A stretch of DNA of 64,000 nucleotides from CADCTB01 sp963768975 (GCA_963768975.1 CAVYKB010000002.1:1-64000), one strand, 5' to 3'. Shown: positions 1 to 12,478, counted from the first letter of the stretch. Numbers and translations: made by a program. Notes: generated by a model not told the origin, from the letters alone.

Positions 1-254
1 GGCGACGCCCAGGCCCGCCAAGAGGTCACCGTCGCCGGTGAGATCACGTCGATGCGGATCGTCCCCCGGGCCGGCACCCCGTCGCTGGAGGCCACGGTGA
101 ACGACGGCACCGGCTCGCTGGTGGTGGTGTGGACAGGCCGCCGCAACATCCCGGGCGTGTCGCCGGGTAGCGCCTCGTGCTCAGCGGTCGGGGCGCTCCT
201 CAGGGCGCCGCCGGCCGGCTGATGGTGCTCAACCCTCGCTACGAGCTCCTCTAG
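1..254 (+). CDS. OB-fold nucleic-acid-binding domain protein, 3' part, frameshifted
   Basis: The 5' end lies outside the window. Frame 1 reads a typical OB-fold strand pattern (VTVAGEITSMRI, then LEATVNDGTGSLVVVWTGRR and IPGVSPG). Near position 167-172 it must shift by one base to continue as RLVLSGRGAPQG and end NPRYELL at the TAG at 252-254. Without the shift the frame runs into an early stop at 222-224. An OB-fold gene beside ceoB/ceoC and an APC permease matches the arrangement known in Mycobacterium (Rv2690c-Rv2694c), which supports the identity. Its specific function is not established. The 3' end overlaps the convergent TrkA-type gene by 26 bases. The frameshift is either a sequencing error or real decay. 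Confidence 0.6.
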
Positions 255-924
255 CGCCGGGCGACACCCCGACAAAGAGGGTTTTCACCTCTTCCTCGGA
301 GTCGGGCGTCACCAGCACCAGGACCTCGTCGCCGACGGTGATGACCGTGTCACCACGTGGTGGGATGACATGACTGCCGCGCACGACGGCCACGACGTTG
401 GCGTCGCGGGGCAGGCCGAGTTCGCTGATGGGTCGGCCGTCAGCCGGCGAGCCTTCGGCGAGGGTGACCTCGACGAGCCGGGCATCGCCCTTCTCGAATT
501 GCAGGAGTCGCACGAGCGAACCGACCGACACGGCTTCCTCGACGAGGGCCGTGAGCTGGTGCGGTGTCGACACGGCGACGTCGACGCCCCAGTTCTCGTT
601 GAAGAGCCAGTAGTTCCGCGGGTTGTTCACCCGAGCCACGACCTTGGGCACGGCGAACTCCTGCTTGGCCAGCAACGAGATGACGAGGTTCACCTGGTCC
701 TCACCGGTTGCGGCCACGACGACGTCGCACTCGGCCAGGCCGGCCTGATGCAGCTCGCTGACCTCACACGCGTCGGCGACGACCCAGGTGACGTTCAACG
801 TCGCCCGGATGCGGTTCACGAGGTCGTGGTTCTCCTCGATCAGCACGACGTCGTGCCCGTTCTGCATGAGGTCGGCGGCGATGAACGTCCCGACATTGCC
901 CGCCCCAGCGATGGCGACCTTCAC
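229..924 (-). CDS. ceoC: TrkA-family K+ uptake regulator (CeoC-like)
   Basis: This 231-residue protein is a cytoplasmic regulatory subunit of Trk/Ktr-type potassium transport. It has an N-terminal Rossmann RCK_N domain (about residues 1-120) with the nucleotide-binding glycine pattern MKVAIAGAGNVGTFIA and the acidic strand end VVLIEE. A TrkA_C (RCK_C) domain follows at about 140-220. RCK domains bind NAD(H) or ATP and gate the membrane pore, but no pore gene (TrkH/TrkG) is in view. The gene starts with ATG in a 4-base ATGA overlap with the stop of the upstream paralogue, so the two are probably translationally coupled. Tandem trkA genes beside an APC permease and an OB-fold gene match mycobacterial ceoB-ceoC. 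The ceoC name rests on that synteny. Confidence 0.85.
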   Translation of the reverse strand: MKVAIAGAGNVGTFIAADLMQNGHDVVLIEENHDLVNRIRATLNVTWVVADACEVSELHQAGLAECDVVVAATGEDQVNLVISLLAKQEFAVPKVVARVNNPRNYWLFNENWGVDVAVSTPHQLTALVEEAVSVGSLVRLLQFEKGDARLVEVTLAEGSPADGRPISELGLPRDANVVAVVRGSHVIPPRGDTVITVGDEVLVLVTPDSEEEVKTLFVGVSPGARGARSEG

Positions 925-1583
925 TGATGCTCCCCGCTCGAGAGGCGCTCTTCGAGCTCCTCCATCGACTCCTTGCGCACGAGGAGGTGGAGGACGTCAC
1001 CCTCTTGACCGACCGCAGTGTCGGCGAACATGCGGCTGGTGCCGGCCCGCGAAATGGCCACCACCTTGAACTTCTCGCCCTCGGCCAGGCCGGCGAGCTT
1101 GCGGCCGGCCCAGACATCGGGCAGGACCCGTTCGATCAGGCTGAGCTCGCCCGTGGCGTCGGTCCATTCGACGGTGGCGGTGTCAGGGAACAACCGGCGG
1201 GTCACCTGGTCGGCCGCCCATGCGACCGACGCAACCGTGGCGATGCCGAGACGCTGGTAGATGACCGCCCGGCGGGGATCCTGGATCTTGGCGACGACGT
1301 TCTGGATGCCATAGGTCTCGCGGGCGATGCGGGCGGCGAGCACGTTGGAGTTGTCGCCGCCGGTCACCGCGGCGAAGGCATCGGCCTCCTGGATGCCCGC
1401 CTGCTCGAGATGGTCCCGGTCGAACCCGTAGCCGAGCACGGCCCGTCCAGCCCAACGGTCGGGCAGGTAGCGCTGGAACGCCGCGCGGCTCTTGTCGATG
1501 AGGGCCACCGTGTGACCGGCATTGTCGAGTGACACCGCCAGCTCCGAGCCCAGTCGCCCACAGCCGACCACGATGACGTGCAT
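921..1583 (-). CDS. ceoB: TrkA-family K+ uptake regulator (CeoB-like)
   Basis: This is the first gene of the tandem TrkA pair, about 220 residues long. The start chosen is the ATG at 1581-1583, giving MHVIVVGCGRLGSELAVSLD, because the Rossmann glycine motif sits right at the N-terminus in this family; an in-frame ATG nine codons upstream adds residues of no clear role. It has an RCK_N NAD-binding domain (residues 1-125) and an RCK_C domain (about 135-215). By family knowledge it senses nucleotide state and regulates a K+ channel or transporter. Its stop overlaps the start of the next gene by 4 bases. The APC permease gene is divergent, sharing a short intergenic region near 1584-1655 in which no clear promoter was seen. 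Confidence 0.85.
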   Translation of the reverse strand: MHVIVVGCGRLGSELAVSLDNAGHTVALIDKSRAAFQRYLPDRWAGRAVLGYGFDRDHLEQAGIQEADAFAAVTGGDNSNVLAARIARETYGIQNVVAKIQDPRRAVIYQRLGIATVASVAWAADQVTRRLFPDTATVEWTDATGELSLIERVLPDVWAGRKLAGLAEGEKFKVVAISRAGTSRMFADTAVGQEGDVLHLLVRKESMEELEERLSSGEHQ

Positions 1584-1655
1584 GGCCTCATCGAACACGC
1601 TGCCGAGCACAATCCGGAGGACGCGTCAGCGAACCCGGAGATTACGGGTCGCGCG

Positions 1656-3575
1656 GTGTATTCAGCGTCAAGCGGCTCCTCGTCGGTCGGCCGATCGCGA
1701 CCAGCGAAATCGAGCACCAGCGCATCCGCAAACTGATGGCGCTCGCCGATGTTCGCGTCCGACGCGATCTCCTCGACCGCGTACGCCACCGAGGAGATCC
1801 TCTTCGCAGCGGCTGCGGCGCCTCGAGCCTCGCGCTCGGCCTCGACAAGCTGATCCCGATCGGGATCGCAGTCGCGATCCTGCTGACGATCGTCGTCACG
1901 TCGTACCGGCAGACGATCTTCGCCTACCCGAGCGGCGGTGGCAGCTACGTCGTCAGCCGCGAGAACCTCGGCGAGAACCCGTCGCTCGTCGCCGGCGCGT
2001 CGCTGCTCGTCGACTACATCCTCACGGTCGCGGTGTCGATCTCCGCGGGCGTCGCGGCGATCGTGTCGATGCCGGCGTTCCGGGACTCGCCGACCACCGC
2101 GTGCAGGTCGGGCTCGTGCTGATCGGCTGGATCACCCTCGCCAACCTGCGCGGGATCAAGGAGTCGGGCACGATCTTCGCGATCCCGACCTACGTCTACA
2201 TCGTCACGGTCGTCGGCTGGTGAGGTACGGGCTGTTCGCAGCTTCGTGCTCGACGACATCGGCGGGATCGAGCTCGATCCCGATCAAGTTCGAGGAGCAG
2301 CGAGCCGCCGGCGGCACGCTCGGGCTGTTCCTCCTGCTGAAGGGCTTCTCGTCGGGTGCGGTCGCGCTCACCGGTGTGGAGGCGATCTCGAACGGCGTGC
2401 CCGCGTTCCGCAGGCCGGAGTCGAAGAACGCCGCCGTGACGCTGATGTGGATGGGCTCATCCTCGGCACCCTCTTCATCGGCGTCTCGGTCCTCGCCCAC
2501 CACCTCGACCCGTACCCGAGCCACGACACGACGGTGATCTCGCAGCTCGGCCGGACGATGTTCGGCGACGGGCCGATCTACGTGGTCCTGCAGTTCGCCA
2601 CCGCGGCGATCCTCACGCTGGCGGCGAACACGGCGTACGCCGACTTCCCGCGCCTGTCGTCGATCATCGCCCGGGACGGCTACCTGCCGCGCCAGCTGGG
2701 CGACCGCGGTGACCGTCTCGTGTTCTCGAACGGCGTGATGGTGCTCGCGGTGGCGGCGTCGGCCCTGATCGTCGCCTTCGGCGGGATGACCAACGCGCTG
2801 ATCCCGCTCTACGCGGTCGGCGTGTTCACCTCGTTCACGCTCACCCAGGACCCGGCATGGGTGCACCATCGCCGCACGCGGGAGAAGGGCTGGAGGCGAG
2901 GTTCGGCATCGAGCGCGGTGGGGGCGCCACGGCCACGTTCGTCGTCCTGATCATCGTGGCGATCACCAAGTTCACGAGCGGCGCCTGGGTGCCGATCGTG
3001 GTGATGCCCTCGATCATCGTCCTCTTCAAGACGATCAAGCGGCACTACAGCCGGGTCGCAGCTGGCGCAGGAGGTCCGGCCCCGAGGTACCGCCGCCGCC
3101 CATCAACCACACGGTGGTCGTCCTCGTCGGGCGCGTGCACCGGGGCGTGCTCCAGGCGCTCGCCTACGCCCGGTCGCTCGGCCCCGCCACCTGCGGTCGG
3201 TCGTGACGTGTCCGACGAGGACGAGGACCGGGAAGAGATCGAGCGACAGTGGGAGGAGTTCGGGATCGACGTCGCTCGAGATCGTCCACTCCGAGTACCC
3301 GGGAGCTGACCGGCCCGATCACCGGGTACATCGACGAGCTCGACGCACGTGGAACAACGACACGATCACCGTGGTGGTCCCGGAGTTCGTGGTCGGCCTG
3401 GTGGGAGCACCTGCTCCACAACCAGAGCGCCTTGCTGCTCAAGGCCCGGCTGCTGTTCCGCAAGGGCACGGTCGTGACCTCGGTCCCGTACCACGTCGAG
3501 GGCTACGGCATCGCCTCCGGCGAACCCGGCCGAAACCCGGCGCTGACGCTTGACGTTCGCCCGATCGAAATCTAG
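1656..3575 (+). pseudogene. APC-superfamily permease, broken by several frameshifts
   Basis: Stitching the three forward frames recovers a whole permease. It begins KRLLVGRPIATSEIEHQRI, continues FASDAISSTAYATEEIL (about 1758-1810), LGLDKLIPIGIAVAILL and YPSGGGSYVVSRENLGENP, then WITLANLRGIKESGTIFAIP, LTGVEAISNGVPAFR, and a soluble tail ending LDVRPIEI. Each piece lies in a different frame, and at least six single-base indels separate them, for example an extra A near 1757. No single ORF covers more than about 230 residues. Family members have about 600-650 residues: 12 membrane segments plus a cytoplasmic tail. The gene is divergent from ceoB, as in Mycobacterium. The start is uncertain because of the indels. 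Either the gene is dead or this stretch is poorly sequenced. Confidence 0.75.
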
Positions 3576-3715
3576 CTTCTGGGCGACGAAACCATGGTTC
3601 CGACCCTCGCGAAGTGGAGCGCCGCGAGACGCTGAAGTACCTGTACCCGCTGTGCCGGGAGGGCAGGACGCGGACACCGCCCTGGCCGGAGGTCCCGAGG
3701 AGAAAAGGAATCGGC

Positions 3716-6024
<2,309 letters not shown>

Positions 6025-6028
<4 letters not shown>

Positions 6029-6684
6029 GGCCGGGGGGCGCCGTAGAGGGCGGCGCAGAGATCGGCGGTGAGCTCGGTGGAGAGGCCCAACGTCACGTAT
6101 TCCTTGGCGTGGCAGATCTCGTGGGCGACGACGTAGCGCAGCCATCTCTCCGAGGCCCCGATGCGGCCGACGTCTATGGCGATCCAGCTCTGGCCGTCGC
6201 CGTCGCAGGTCCAGCAGGCGACGCCGAAGCGTGGGGTTCCGTTCTCCAACGCCGGCCCGGGGCAGCGGTAGCCCCAGCCGTCGGGAAGCACTAGACCCTG
6301 CCCGACGAGAAACTGGCGAGCATTGGCGCACCGCTCCTCGGCCGTGATGCTGCGCGGGGCCGGCGGGGCCGGCGGGGGCGCCGGCCTGGTGGTGGGCGGG
6401 GCGACTGGCGGCGCCGACGCCTGCACGGTCGGCCGGGGCTTGGCGGTGGTCGTCACAGGCCGGGGCTTAACCGTCGTCGACGTTGAGGTGGACGTCGAAG
6501 TCGAGGTGGAAGTGGTCGTCGACGACGTCGTGCTCGATGTCGTCGGCGGGATGGTGATCTCGGCGTCGGCGGAGGCCGAAGCGTCGGGCACCGCCAAGGC
6601 AAGGGTGGCCCCGGCGATGGCCAGCAGCGCCAACACCGCAGCCACGCTGTACAGCGTGCGGCGGGTGGTTCCGGAAAAGGCCAT
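6025..6684 (-). CDS. Secreted HEXXH zincin-like protein with Thr/Ser-rich linker
   Basis: This protein of about 219 residues starts at MAFSGTTRR; an ATG two codons upstream is equally possible. It has a signal peptide (YSVAAVLALLAIAGATLAL), then a low-complexity Thr/Ser/Pro linker (about residues 45-105) and a C-terminal globular domain. That domain holds HEICH, a zinc-protease HEXXH motif, followed about 13 residues later by ELTADLCAA, whose Glu/Asp could complete a zinc site. Four Cys residues (CPGP, ACWTCDG and others) suggest extracellular disulfides. The domain order suggests a wall-anchored or linker-displayed peptidase domain. No named family was recognised, and catalysis is inferred only from the motif. 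The 3' end overlaps hppA by four bases on the opposite strand. Confidence 0.6.
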
Positions 6685-6722
6685 GCCCACCTGTCGGCGG
6701 GTTGCCGGAGAACCTTAATGAC

Positions 6723-7087
6723 TCAGTCGTGCCCCTCGATGGGGCCAAAGGGCACCAGACGACGACGGCCAGGTCCCACAGCGCGTGGCTGATCAGTGGT
6801 GCGACGAGCGTGCCGCGCCAGGCGAACAGCGCGCCCCAGAACGCTCCGCCGACCAGGGCGGCAAGGACCAGCACGGCCTTGCGCGCCCAGAGGTGAACGG
6901 CCGCGTATGCCGCCAGCGCCGGAGGAGCCGGTCGCCGGCCCAGTACACCCCGTAAGGCACGCCGGCCGCAACCACGCCGATGGCGGCGCCGGCGGCCAGC
7001 GCCCGGGACCAGAACCCGCCCGCCCGAGGCCGAACAGCCACCCCCACGCGACCGCCGCCAGCACGATGCCGGCGGCGACGGTGACGG
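6723..7087 (-). pseudogene. Remnant of a CPBP (CAAX-type) intramembrane protease lacking its catalytic Glu-Glu
   Basis: On the minus strand, hydrophobic pieces in three frames join as VAVTVAAGIVLAAVAWGW, GFWSRALAAGAAIGVV with GVYWAGDRLLRR, and then AYAAVHLWARKAVLVLAALV with HALWDLAVVVWCPL. The last piece matches the C-terminal FxxxH and HxxxD/N motifs of CPBP proteases. The EExxR motif, normally tens of residues before the FxxxH motif, is absent because the sequence jumps straight from GDRLLRR to AYAAVH. So there are at least two frame changes and an internal deletion. No good start codon exists downstream of the DedA stop, and the reading frame runs on into the neighbouring gene. It is probably a decayed gene once coupled to the DedA gene. 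Confidence 0.5.
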
Positions 7088-7714
7088 CTACTGACCTTCG
7101 GCCGGCTCGGTGACCTCGTCGTGCGAGCCCCGGCCGCGCCACGCCTTGAGCAGCTCCATGCCGACGGGGACAAACGACACCATCACAATCACGCCGATGA
7201 TCGGCAGCAGCCACCGGTCGATGTCGGGGATGGACTCGCCGAGGATGTAGCCGGCGGTCGTCACGCCGGAGCCCCAGAGGATCCCCCCGACGACGTTGTA
7301 GGTGACGAACTTCCGATAGTCCATCTGGCCGACGCCGGCCACGACCGGGGCGAACGTGCGGATCACGGGGACGAAGCGAGCGAGGATGATCGTGCGGGGG
7401 CCATTCTTCTCGAAGTACACCCGCGCCCGGTCGACGTTCTTCTTGTGGAACAGGCGGGAATCGGGCCGCTTGAACAGCGCCGGCCCCGCTTTTCGGCCGA
7501 TGACGTAGCCGACCTGGTCGCCGGCGATGGCGGCCACGGCGCAGCCGACGACGATCAGCGGGAAGTTCAGGACGCCGCGTGAAGCCAGCAGGCCGGCGGT
7601 GAAGAGCAGGGAGTCTCCGGGCAAGAAGAAGCCGAAGAGCAGCCCTGACTCGGCGAACACGATGGCGAAAAGGCCGATCGTGCCGAACGCCTCGATCAGG
7701 TGCTCGGGGTGCAT
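7088..7714 (-). CDS. DedA/SNARE-associated family membrane protein
   Basis: This 208-residue polytopic membrane protein starts at ATG 7714 (MHPEHLIEAFGTIGLFAIVF). DedA hallmarks are visible: FAESGLLFGFFLPGDSLLF near residue 20, GDQVGYVIGRKAG near 65, and the conserved FFxRHG-like loop here as YFEKNGPRTIILARFVPVIR near 105. Then come APVVAGVGQMDYRKF and GGILWGSGVTTAGYILGE. DedA proteins are linked to undecaprenyl-phosphate or phospholipid recycling and membrane homeostasis, which would suit a genome rich in polyprenyl-linked glycan genes. The C-terminal tail is charged (GRGSHDEVTEPAEGQ). It is divergent from topA, with about 66 bases between the two starts. Confidence 0.85.
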   Translation of the reverse strand: MHPEHLIEAFGTIGLFAIVFAESGLLFGFFLPGDSLLFTAGLLASRGVLNFPLIVVGCAVAAIAGDQVGYVIGRKAGPALFKRPDSRLFHKKNVDRARVYFEKNGPRTIILARFVPVIRTFAPVVAGVGQMDYRKFVTYNVVGGILWGSGVTTAGYILGESIPDIDRWLLPIIGVIVMVSFVPVGMELLKAWRGRGSHDEVTEPAEGQ

Positions 7715-7780
7715 CCCTGCACCGTAGACGCGGCACGACGTTTGACACGGGCGCCATCGGCTGTCAATTGTCGTGTAGCC

Positions 7781-10445
7781 ATGGCCAAACCTCTCGTCAT
7801 CGTGGAATCGCCCGCCAAGGCCCGGACGATCGCCCGATTCCTGGGTAGCGAGTTCGTGGTCGAGAGCTCGGTGGGACACATTCGCGACCTTCCCAAGGAC
7901 GCCAAGGAGATCCCTGCAGCGCAGAAGGGCGAGAGCTGGGCCCGGCTCGGCGTCGACGTCGACAACGGCTTCAAGCCGCTCTACGTCGTCAACAGCGAGA
8001 AGAAGCACGTGGTCACCAAGCTGAAGTCGCTTTTGAAACAGGCCACCGAGCTGTACCTGGCAACAGACGAGGACAGGGAGGGCGAATCCATCGCCTGGCA
8101 CCTCATGGAGGTGCTCAACCCGCCCCAGGGCATGCCGGTGCGGCGTATGGTCTTCCACGAGATCACGCCCGGTGCTATCCGGGACGCTGTGGAGAACTGG
8201 CGGGAGCTGGACCGCCGGCTGGTCGATGCCCAGGAGGCTCGGCGCATCCTCGATCGCCTCTACGGCTACGAGGTCTCACCGGTCCTGTGGCGCAAGATCC
8301 TCCCCCGGCTGTCCGCCGGTCGGGTGCAGAGCGTCGCCACCCGCATCCTGGTGGAGAGGGAGCGGGCCCGCATGCGGTTCCGCAGCGCGTCGTACTCCGA
8401 CATCGAGGCGCAGTTTTCTGCGTCGGCTGCGCCGGCCACGGCCGGCATGGCCTCACCGCCCTTCGGCGCCACGCTCGTGGCCATCGACGGCACCCGCCTG
8501 GCCACCGGTCGCGACTTCGACGAGACCGGTGCCCGCACTGCGTCCGACGTCGTCCTCCTCGATTCCGAAGGCGCCCGCGCCCTCGTCGGCCGCCTGGCCG
8601 ACACCACGTTCGCAGTGAAGTCGGTCGACGAGAAGCCCTACAAGCGCACGCCGTACCCGCCATTCATGACGTCAACACTCCAGCAGGAGGCCGGCCGCAA
8701 GCTGCGATTCACCACCCAGCGGGCCATGAGCGTGGCCCAGCGCCTCTACGAGAACGGCTACATCACCTACATGCGCACCGACAGCACCGCGCTGTCGGAG
8801 ACCGCGCTCGAACGCGGCCCGCACCCAGGCCCGCCAGCTCTACGGCGCCGACTACGTGCCCAACGAGCCCCGCCGGTACGCCAAGAAGGTGAAGAACGCC
8901 CAGGAGGCCCACGAGGCCATCCGTCCGGCCGGCGACGGCTTCCGCATGCCCGAACAGGTCGCCCGCGAGGTCGCCCACGACGAAGCCGCCCTGTACGAGC
9001 TGATCTGGAAGCGCACGATTGCGTCGCAGATGGCCGACGTCCGGGGCAAGAGCGTGCAGGTCCGCATCGCCGGCCGGTCGTCCTCGGGTGAAGAGGCGGA
9101 GTTCAGCGCCGGCGGCAAGGTCATCGAGTTCCCGGGTTTCCTCCGAGCCTACGTCGAGGGTTCCGACGACCCCAACGCCGAGCTGGAGGACCGGGAGGTC
9201 CGCCTGCCGGCGCTGGCCGTGGGCGACACCGTCACCGCCGAGTCGCTGGAGCCCAAGGACCACGCCACCCAGCCGCCGGCCCGCTTCACCGAAGCCTCGC
9301 TGGTGAAGGCGCTCGAGGAGATGGGCGTGGGCCGGCCGTCGACCTACGCGTCGATCATCGGCACCATCCAGGACCGCGGCTACGTGTGGAAGAAGGGCTC
9401 GGCGCTGGTCCCGTCGTACACCGCGTTCGCAGTCGTGAACCTGCTGGAGAGCCACTTCGGACACCTGGTCGATTACGCCTTCACCGCGCGCATGGAGGAC
9501 GACCTCGACGGCATTGCCGGCGGCACCCAGGAAGCCCAGCCCTGGCTGTCGAAGTTCTACTTCGGCGATGTTGGCTCGTCGGCCGCAGCGGCCGACAACG
9601 GTGCGAGCGGCCTACGCGACATGGTCAAGGAACGCCTGGAGGCCATCGACCCCCGGGCCATCAACTCCATCCCGCTGGGGACCGATCCTGAGGGCAAGGA
9701 GATCGTGGTCCGGGTCGGCCGCTACGGGCCGTACCTGTCCCGTGACGGCGAGACCGCAGCGGTGCCCGAGAACCTGGCGCCCGACGAGCTCACCGTCGAG
9801 AAGGCCATGGAGCTGCTGGCCACGCCGAGTGGCGATCGGGTGCTCGGCGACGACCCCGCCACCGGCCTGCCGGTCATCGCCCGGGCCGGCCGGTTCGGGC
9901 CCTACGTCCAGCTCGGCGAGGCCGACTCCTCGTCGAAGAAGAAGCCGCATACAGCGTCGCTGCTCAAGAACATGAACGTGGAGGCTGTCACCCTGGACGA
10001 CGCCCTCCGCCTGCTGACCCTGCCCCGCTCGCTGGGCAAGGACCCCGCCGACGGGGTCGAGATCACGGTGCAGAACGGCAGGTACGGGCCCTACGTCAAG
10101 AAGGGCACCGACAGCCGCAGCCTCGAGTACGAGGAGCAGCTGTTCACCATCACCCTGGAAGACGCGCTCGCCGTGCTGGCCCAGCCCAAGGCCAGAGGCC
10201 GGCGGGGCACGGCCGCCCCGCCGCTGAAGGAGCTGGGCGAAGACCCGGTCAGCAAGAAGCCCATGGTGGTCAAGGAGGGCCGATTCGGCCCCTACGTGAC
10301 CGACGGCGAGACCAACGCGTCACTGCGCAGCGGCGACGACCTGGAGACCCTGACGCCGGAGCGGGGGGCCGAGTTGCTCCAGGACCGGCGGGACAAGGGG
10401 CCGGCGCCGAAGAAGCGCAGGGCGGCGCCGAAGCGCAAGAAATAG
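7781..10445 (+). CDS. topA: DNA topoisomerase I (type IA), single frameshift
   Basis: The gene starts at ATG 7781 (MAKPLVIVESPAKARTIARF), the conserved Toprim start. The metal-binding DEDREGE follows, and the active-site Tyr region is GYITYMRTDSTAL. Four C-terminal repeats (VGRYGPYLSR, AGRFGPYVQL, NGRYGPYVKK, EGRFGPYVTD) and a Lys/Arg-rich tail ending KKRRAAPKRKK are typical of actinobacterial TopA. Just after the active site the frame shifts by one base near 8805-8811: SETALE is followed, one frame over, by AARTQARQLYGADYVPNE. Joining the frames gives about 888 codons, the expected length. Because topA is essential, this is most likely a sequencing error. It heads a topA-MFS-tmk-holB-tRNA run. 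Confidence 0.92.
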
Positions 10446-10469
10446 CGTCGGCTCCCGTACGCTGGCGGC

Positions 10470-11894
10470 GTGGCTGAGCGCGTCTCCGATACGCCCGACG
10501 GCGACGCCACGGCCCGCATGCCGCCGGCTCAGGGCCGGCGTGAGCCCGATGCCCCGCTCAAGGGGCCGCTCGGGCCCAGCGGGCCGAAGCTTCTCGGGTC
10601 GACGTCGTTCTTCCGCCTGTGGCTGGCGCAGGTGGTGTCGTCGCTCGGCGACTGGATCGGCCTCTTTGCCATCCTGACCCTCACCGCCCGCATCGGGAAG
10701 GGATCGCCGGAGGCGGCCATCGCCCTGGTCATGAGCGCCCGGATGATCCCCGGGTTCTTCCTGGCCTCGGTGGGCGGGGTGCTGGTCGACCGGTGGGACC
10801 GCCGGCGGGTCATGGTGTGCTGCGACGTGGGGCGGGGCCTGGTCCTCGCATCGCTGCCCTTCGTCGACTCGGTCTGGCAGCTGTTCCTTGCGTCGCTCCT
10901 GCTCGAGGTGCTGACGCTCCTGTGGTCGCCGGCCAAGGAGGCGTCGGTCCCCAACCTGGTGCCATCGGAGAAGCTGGCGTCGGCGAACTCCTTCTCGCTG
11001 GCTGCGGCGTATGGCACCTTTCCCATCGCCTCGGCTCTGTTCGCCTCGCTGACCAAGGTGTCGGAGATCCTGAGCCGCCACGCCGGCCCGCTCGACTTCC
11101 TGAACCTCAACCAGGAATCGCTGGCCATCTACTTCGACGTCTGTACCTTCTTCCTCTCCGCCGCCCTGATCTGGTCGCTCACCCTGCCCCGCAACCGGCC
11201 GTCGGAGCGGGCGCCCATCGACCTCACCCGCACCTTCACCGAGATCAAGGAGGGGTGGAAGTTCATCGGCACCAACCCCACGGTGCGCTCGGTCATGGTG
11301 GGGCTCGGGACCGGCCTGATCGGAGGGGGGATGATCGCCCCGCTCGGTCCTATCTACGCCAATCAGGTGTTGAACGCCGGCGCGGCAGGGTTCGGCCTAC
11401 TCCTGACCGCGCTGGGCATGGGACTGGCCGTAGGTGTGGTCGGCCTCTCGACCTTGCAGAACCGGGTGCCGCACAGCAGGGCCTTCCCGTGGGCGGTGGT
11501 GGGGGCCGGCGTCTCGATGCTGATCGCGGTATCGATGGGCAGCCTCGGGCTCACCATGGCCTTCATCGCGATCATGGGCGTCTGCGCCGGCTCGGTGTAC
11601 GTCCTGGGGTTCACCATCCTCCAGGAGACGGTCGACGACGAGCTCCGGGGCCGAACGTTCGCCACCCTGTACACCCTGTCCCGCCTCTGCATGCTGATCT
11701 CGCTGTCGCTGGCGCCGCTGGTATCCCGGGTGCTCGACGACGTGTCGAACGCCCTGGTCGACGGCGAAGTGGGGCTGGGCGCGGCCGACTTCAGCGTTCC
11801 GGGCGTGCGCCTGACCCTATGGATCGGCGCCGCCATCATCCTCGCCGCCGGCGCCTTGGCGCTGCGGGCGCAGAAGTCGCGGGGGACGACCTGA
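10470..11894 (+). CDS. MFS transporter (fused to or coupled with tmk in relatives)
   Basis: This 474-residue protein has a GTG start at 10470. About 12 membrane segments follow a 45-residue polar N-terminus: SSLGDWIGLFAILTLTARIG, the MFS loop VDRWDRRRVMV after helix 2, and later GLIGGGMIAPLGPIYANQV. It belongs to the MFS_1/MFS_3 exporter-like group, and its substrate is unknown. In some streptomycetes a protein of this type is fused to dTMP kinase. Here the MFS stop TGA (11892-11894) overlaps the first tmk codon, so the two are either translationally coupled or a fused gene split by an indel. It lies 25 bases after topA, so co-transcription is likely. Confidence 0.8.
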   Translation: MAERVSDTPDGDATARMPPAQGRREPDAPLKGPLGPSGPKLLGSTSFFRLWLAQVVSSLGDWIGLFAILTLTARIGKGSPEAAIALVMSARMIPGFFLASVGGVLVDRWDRRRVMVCCDVGRGLVLASLPFVDSVWQLFLASLLLEVLTLLWSPAKEASVPNLVPSEKLASANSFSLAAAYGTFPIASALFASLTKVSEILSRHAGPLDFLNLNQESLAIYFDVCTFFLSAALIWSLTLPRNRPSERAPIDLTRTFTEIKEGWKFIGTNPTVRSVMVGLGTGLIGGGMIAPLGPIYANQVLNAGAAGFGLLLTALGMGLAVGVVGLSTLQNRVPHSRAFPWAVVGAGVSMLIAVSMGSLGLTMAFIAIMGVCAGSVYVLGFTILQETVDDELRGRTFATLYTLSRLCMLISLSLAPLVSRVLDDVSNALVDGEVGLGAADFSVPGVRLTLWIGAAIILAAGALALRAQKSRGTT

Positions 11895-12478
11895 GCCGCC
11901 TGATCGTGTTCGAGGGGGGCGAGGGGAGCGGCAAGTCGACCCAGGCCGCGCTGCTGGCGGCCCGCCTGGGGGCGGTGCTGACGCACGAGCCCGGGGGAAC
12001 CGACCTGGGCCGCCGCATCCGGTCCCTCGTACTCGACCCTGCGGTCGGCTCGGCGCTCGATGCCCGGGCCGAGGCGCTGCTTTTGGCCGCCGACCGGGCT
12101 CAGCACGTGTCCGAGGTCATCCGGCCGGCGCTCGACCGGGGCGTCGACGTGGTCAGCGACCGCTTCACCGGCTCGACGCTGGCCTACCAGGGCTACGCCC
12201 GGGGTTTGCCGGTCCCGGAGCTGGAAGGGCTGTCCTCGTGGGCCACAGGCGGCCTGGAGGCCGACGTCGTGATCCTGCTGGACGTGCCGGCGGCCGTGGC
12301 CGCCACCCGGATGAAGCCCCAGGCCGACCGCATGGAGGCCGCTGGCGTCGACTTCCACCGGCGGGTGGCCGAAGGCTACCGGGCGCTGGCGGCGGATGAC
12401 CCGGTTCGCTGGCGTGTTGTCGACGGGTCGGGCAGTGTGCAGGAGGTGGAAGCCCTGGTGCTGGCCGCCTTCTCGTGA
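11891..12478 (+). CDS. tmk: Thymidylate kinase
   Basis: The enzyme phosphorylates dTMP to dTDP. It has the P-loop FEGGEGSGKST at the N-terminus, the DRF-type motif VSDRFTGSTLAYQG, and ADVVILLDVPAAVAA. The length of about 195 residues is slightly short but complete. The start is odd: no ATG, GTG or TTG lies at the expected place before RLIVFEGG. The best candidate is CTG at 11891, which overlaps the MFS stop (CTGA). The other options are an unusual start, or an original MFS-Tmk fusion broken by a one-base indel. Its stop overlaps the holB GTG (GTGA), so expression is coupled. Identity is certain; the N-terminus is not. Confidence 0.9.
   Translation: MSRLIVFEGGEGSGKSTQAALLAARLGAVLTHEPGGTDLGRRIRSLVLDPAVGSALDARAEALLLAADRAQHVSEVIRPALDRGVDVVSDRFTGSTLAYQGYARGLPVPELEGLSSWATGGLEADVVILLDVPAAVAATRMKPQADRMEAAGVDFHRRVAEGYRALAADDPVRWRVVDGSGSVQEVEALVLAAFS

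Noticed and set aside
10619..11890. Long forward ORF running into tmk through the MFS gene
   Set aside because: It is the wrong frame of the MFS gene (Arg/Pro/Gly-rich shadow); only its end from 11891 is real Tmk.
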